Below are positions 36,980-37,081 of a DNA stretch of 37,081 bases, in pieces. The stretch lies in assembly GCF_002159455.1 (NCBI RefSeq), contig NZ_NFIQ01000038.1:1-37081 (forward strand). Direction: 5' to 3'. The stretch comes from Flavonifractor sp. An306 (GTDB lineage: Bacteria > Bacillota > Clostridia > Oscillospirales > Oscillospiraceae). Within the stretch, counting starts at the first letter, position 1. Each line of letters opens with the position of its first letter. Position numbers and translations under genes: made by a program. The notes beneath the pieces were generated by a model, which was not told where the DNA came from, searched no databases, and was given only the letters and a program-made list of their open reading frames with translations.

Positions 36980-37081
36980 CGTCAGGCGATAATCGCCATT
37001 CCGGGTCAGGCGAAAAACGCCAATTTTGGTCAACTGAAAACAGCCATTTACAATTTGAATAGTTCCTTTACACTGGAGGCG
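36974..37081. mobile_element. Probable end of an IS21-family insertion sequence
   Basis: Starting with TGTTAGCG at 36974, three imperfect copies of a 24-base unit begin at 36981, 37005 and 37029 (GTCAGGCG, GTCAGGCG, GTCAACTG). Each contains a GGCG-GCC or CTG-CAG mini-dyad. Multiple subterminal repeats behind a TG tip are characteristic of IS21-family ends, which bind IstA. The istA gene itself would be beyond the window edge. The assignment rests on pattern only. Confidence 0.4.

Larger units (their letters stand above)
18664..37081. mobile_element. Decayed integrative/conjugative element (continues past window)
   Basis: After the pyk terminator the base composition drops and the gene content changes to partition, recombination, primase-like, regulator and conjugation genes. 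These include ParA, a PRTRC-type protein, a Rad52-type protein, a relaxase tail, a TrbL/VirB6 fragment, HipA-like and vWA genes. The left boundary is set at the first broken gene (18664); the true att site is not identified. The right end is outside the window. Truncated genes at 18664, 34093-35240 and 36036, plus insertion-sequence-like remnants at both ends, show that it is degraded. No integrase or complete transfer apparatus is present in the visible part. An integrated plasmid-like element rather than an ICE is an alternative, but the conjugation fragments favour an ICE. Confidence 0.75.

Noticed and set aside
36981-37060. The 24-base repeats as a CRISPR array
   Set aside because: The units are directly adjacent without spacers and are imperfect, unlike CRISPR.

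Overview
The window joins two unlike pieces of DNA. Positions 1 to about 18,550 are a dense, very GC-rich chromosomal backbone. It has AGGAGG-type ribosome binding sites, many ATGA stop/start overlaps, several GTG or TTG starts, Gram-positive signal peptidases, YmdB, a YhaO/YhaN pair and MiaA. This points to a high-GC gut Clostridium relative, most likely Oscillospiraceae of the Flavonifractor/Intestinimonas/Lawsonibacter kind. That assignment is inferred from gene style, because the window contains no rRNA.

Backbone layout. Two lipoprotein genes face left (1-1395). A rightward operon follows: ymdB, yhaO-like, yhaN-like, two signal peptidases and miaA (1542-7762), closed by a strong hairpin. 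Next come a leftward sigma/anti-sigma-like pair (7805-9806) with a candidate ECF promoter, and a leftward CNNM/CBS/CorC protein (9927-11273). A rightward run then encodes a ClC channel, a VOC/glyoxalase protein, an MBOAT O-acyltransferase with a DHHW partner, an MFS transporter and pyruvate kinase with a terminator.

From about 18,660 to the window end lies a decayed integrative/conjugative element. Its GC is lower and falls further to AT-rich patches near 28,350-29,930 and after 35,800. It opens with scars: a 12-codon SpoVT/AbrB stub, an attenuator-like leader and an RNA-like IS200/IS605-type remnant. The core operon (19184-27869) encodes ParA, two unknown proteins, a PRTRC protein B-like (Prok-E2_D) protein, a Rad52-type annealing protein, a Rad50-like zinc-hook ATPase, a fusion of CHC2 zinc finger, Toprim-like and ParB-like domains, and three conserved unknowns. 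This is the most interesting part: it resembles the ParB/E2 half of a PRTRC cassette, without visible ThiF (E1), ubiquitin-like or JAB genes, combined with recombination and primase-like functions.

The rest of the element holds regulators (XRE, an orphan OmpR-type regulator with a degenerate receiver, a sigma-like ArpU-type protein), then a leftward group of a HipA-like kinase, a vWA protein and a small protein. After these comes a clear deletion scar. The C-terminal tail of a DNA methyltransferase abuts a fragment of a TrbL/VirB6 conjugation protein, which is joined out of frame to the C-terminal end of a relaxase. The transfer genes between are gone, so this copy should not transfer itself. 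An XRE gene flanked by two copies of GGGACA-N3-TGTCCC, a 9-codon stub of another regulator, an AT-rich HTH-membrane protein and a probable IS21-family end complete the window. No integrase, att site, tRNA, rRNA or CRISPR array was found.
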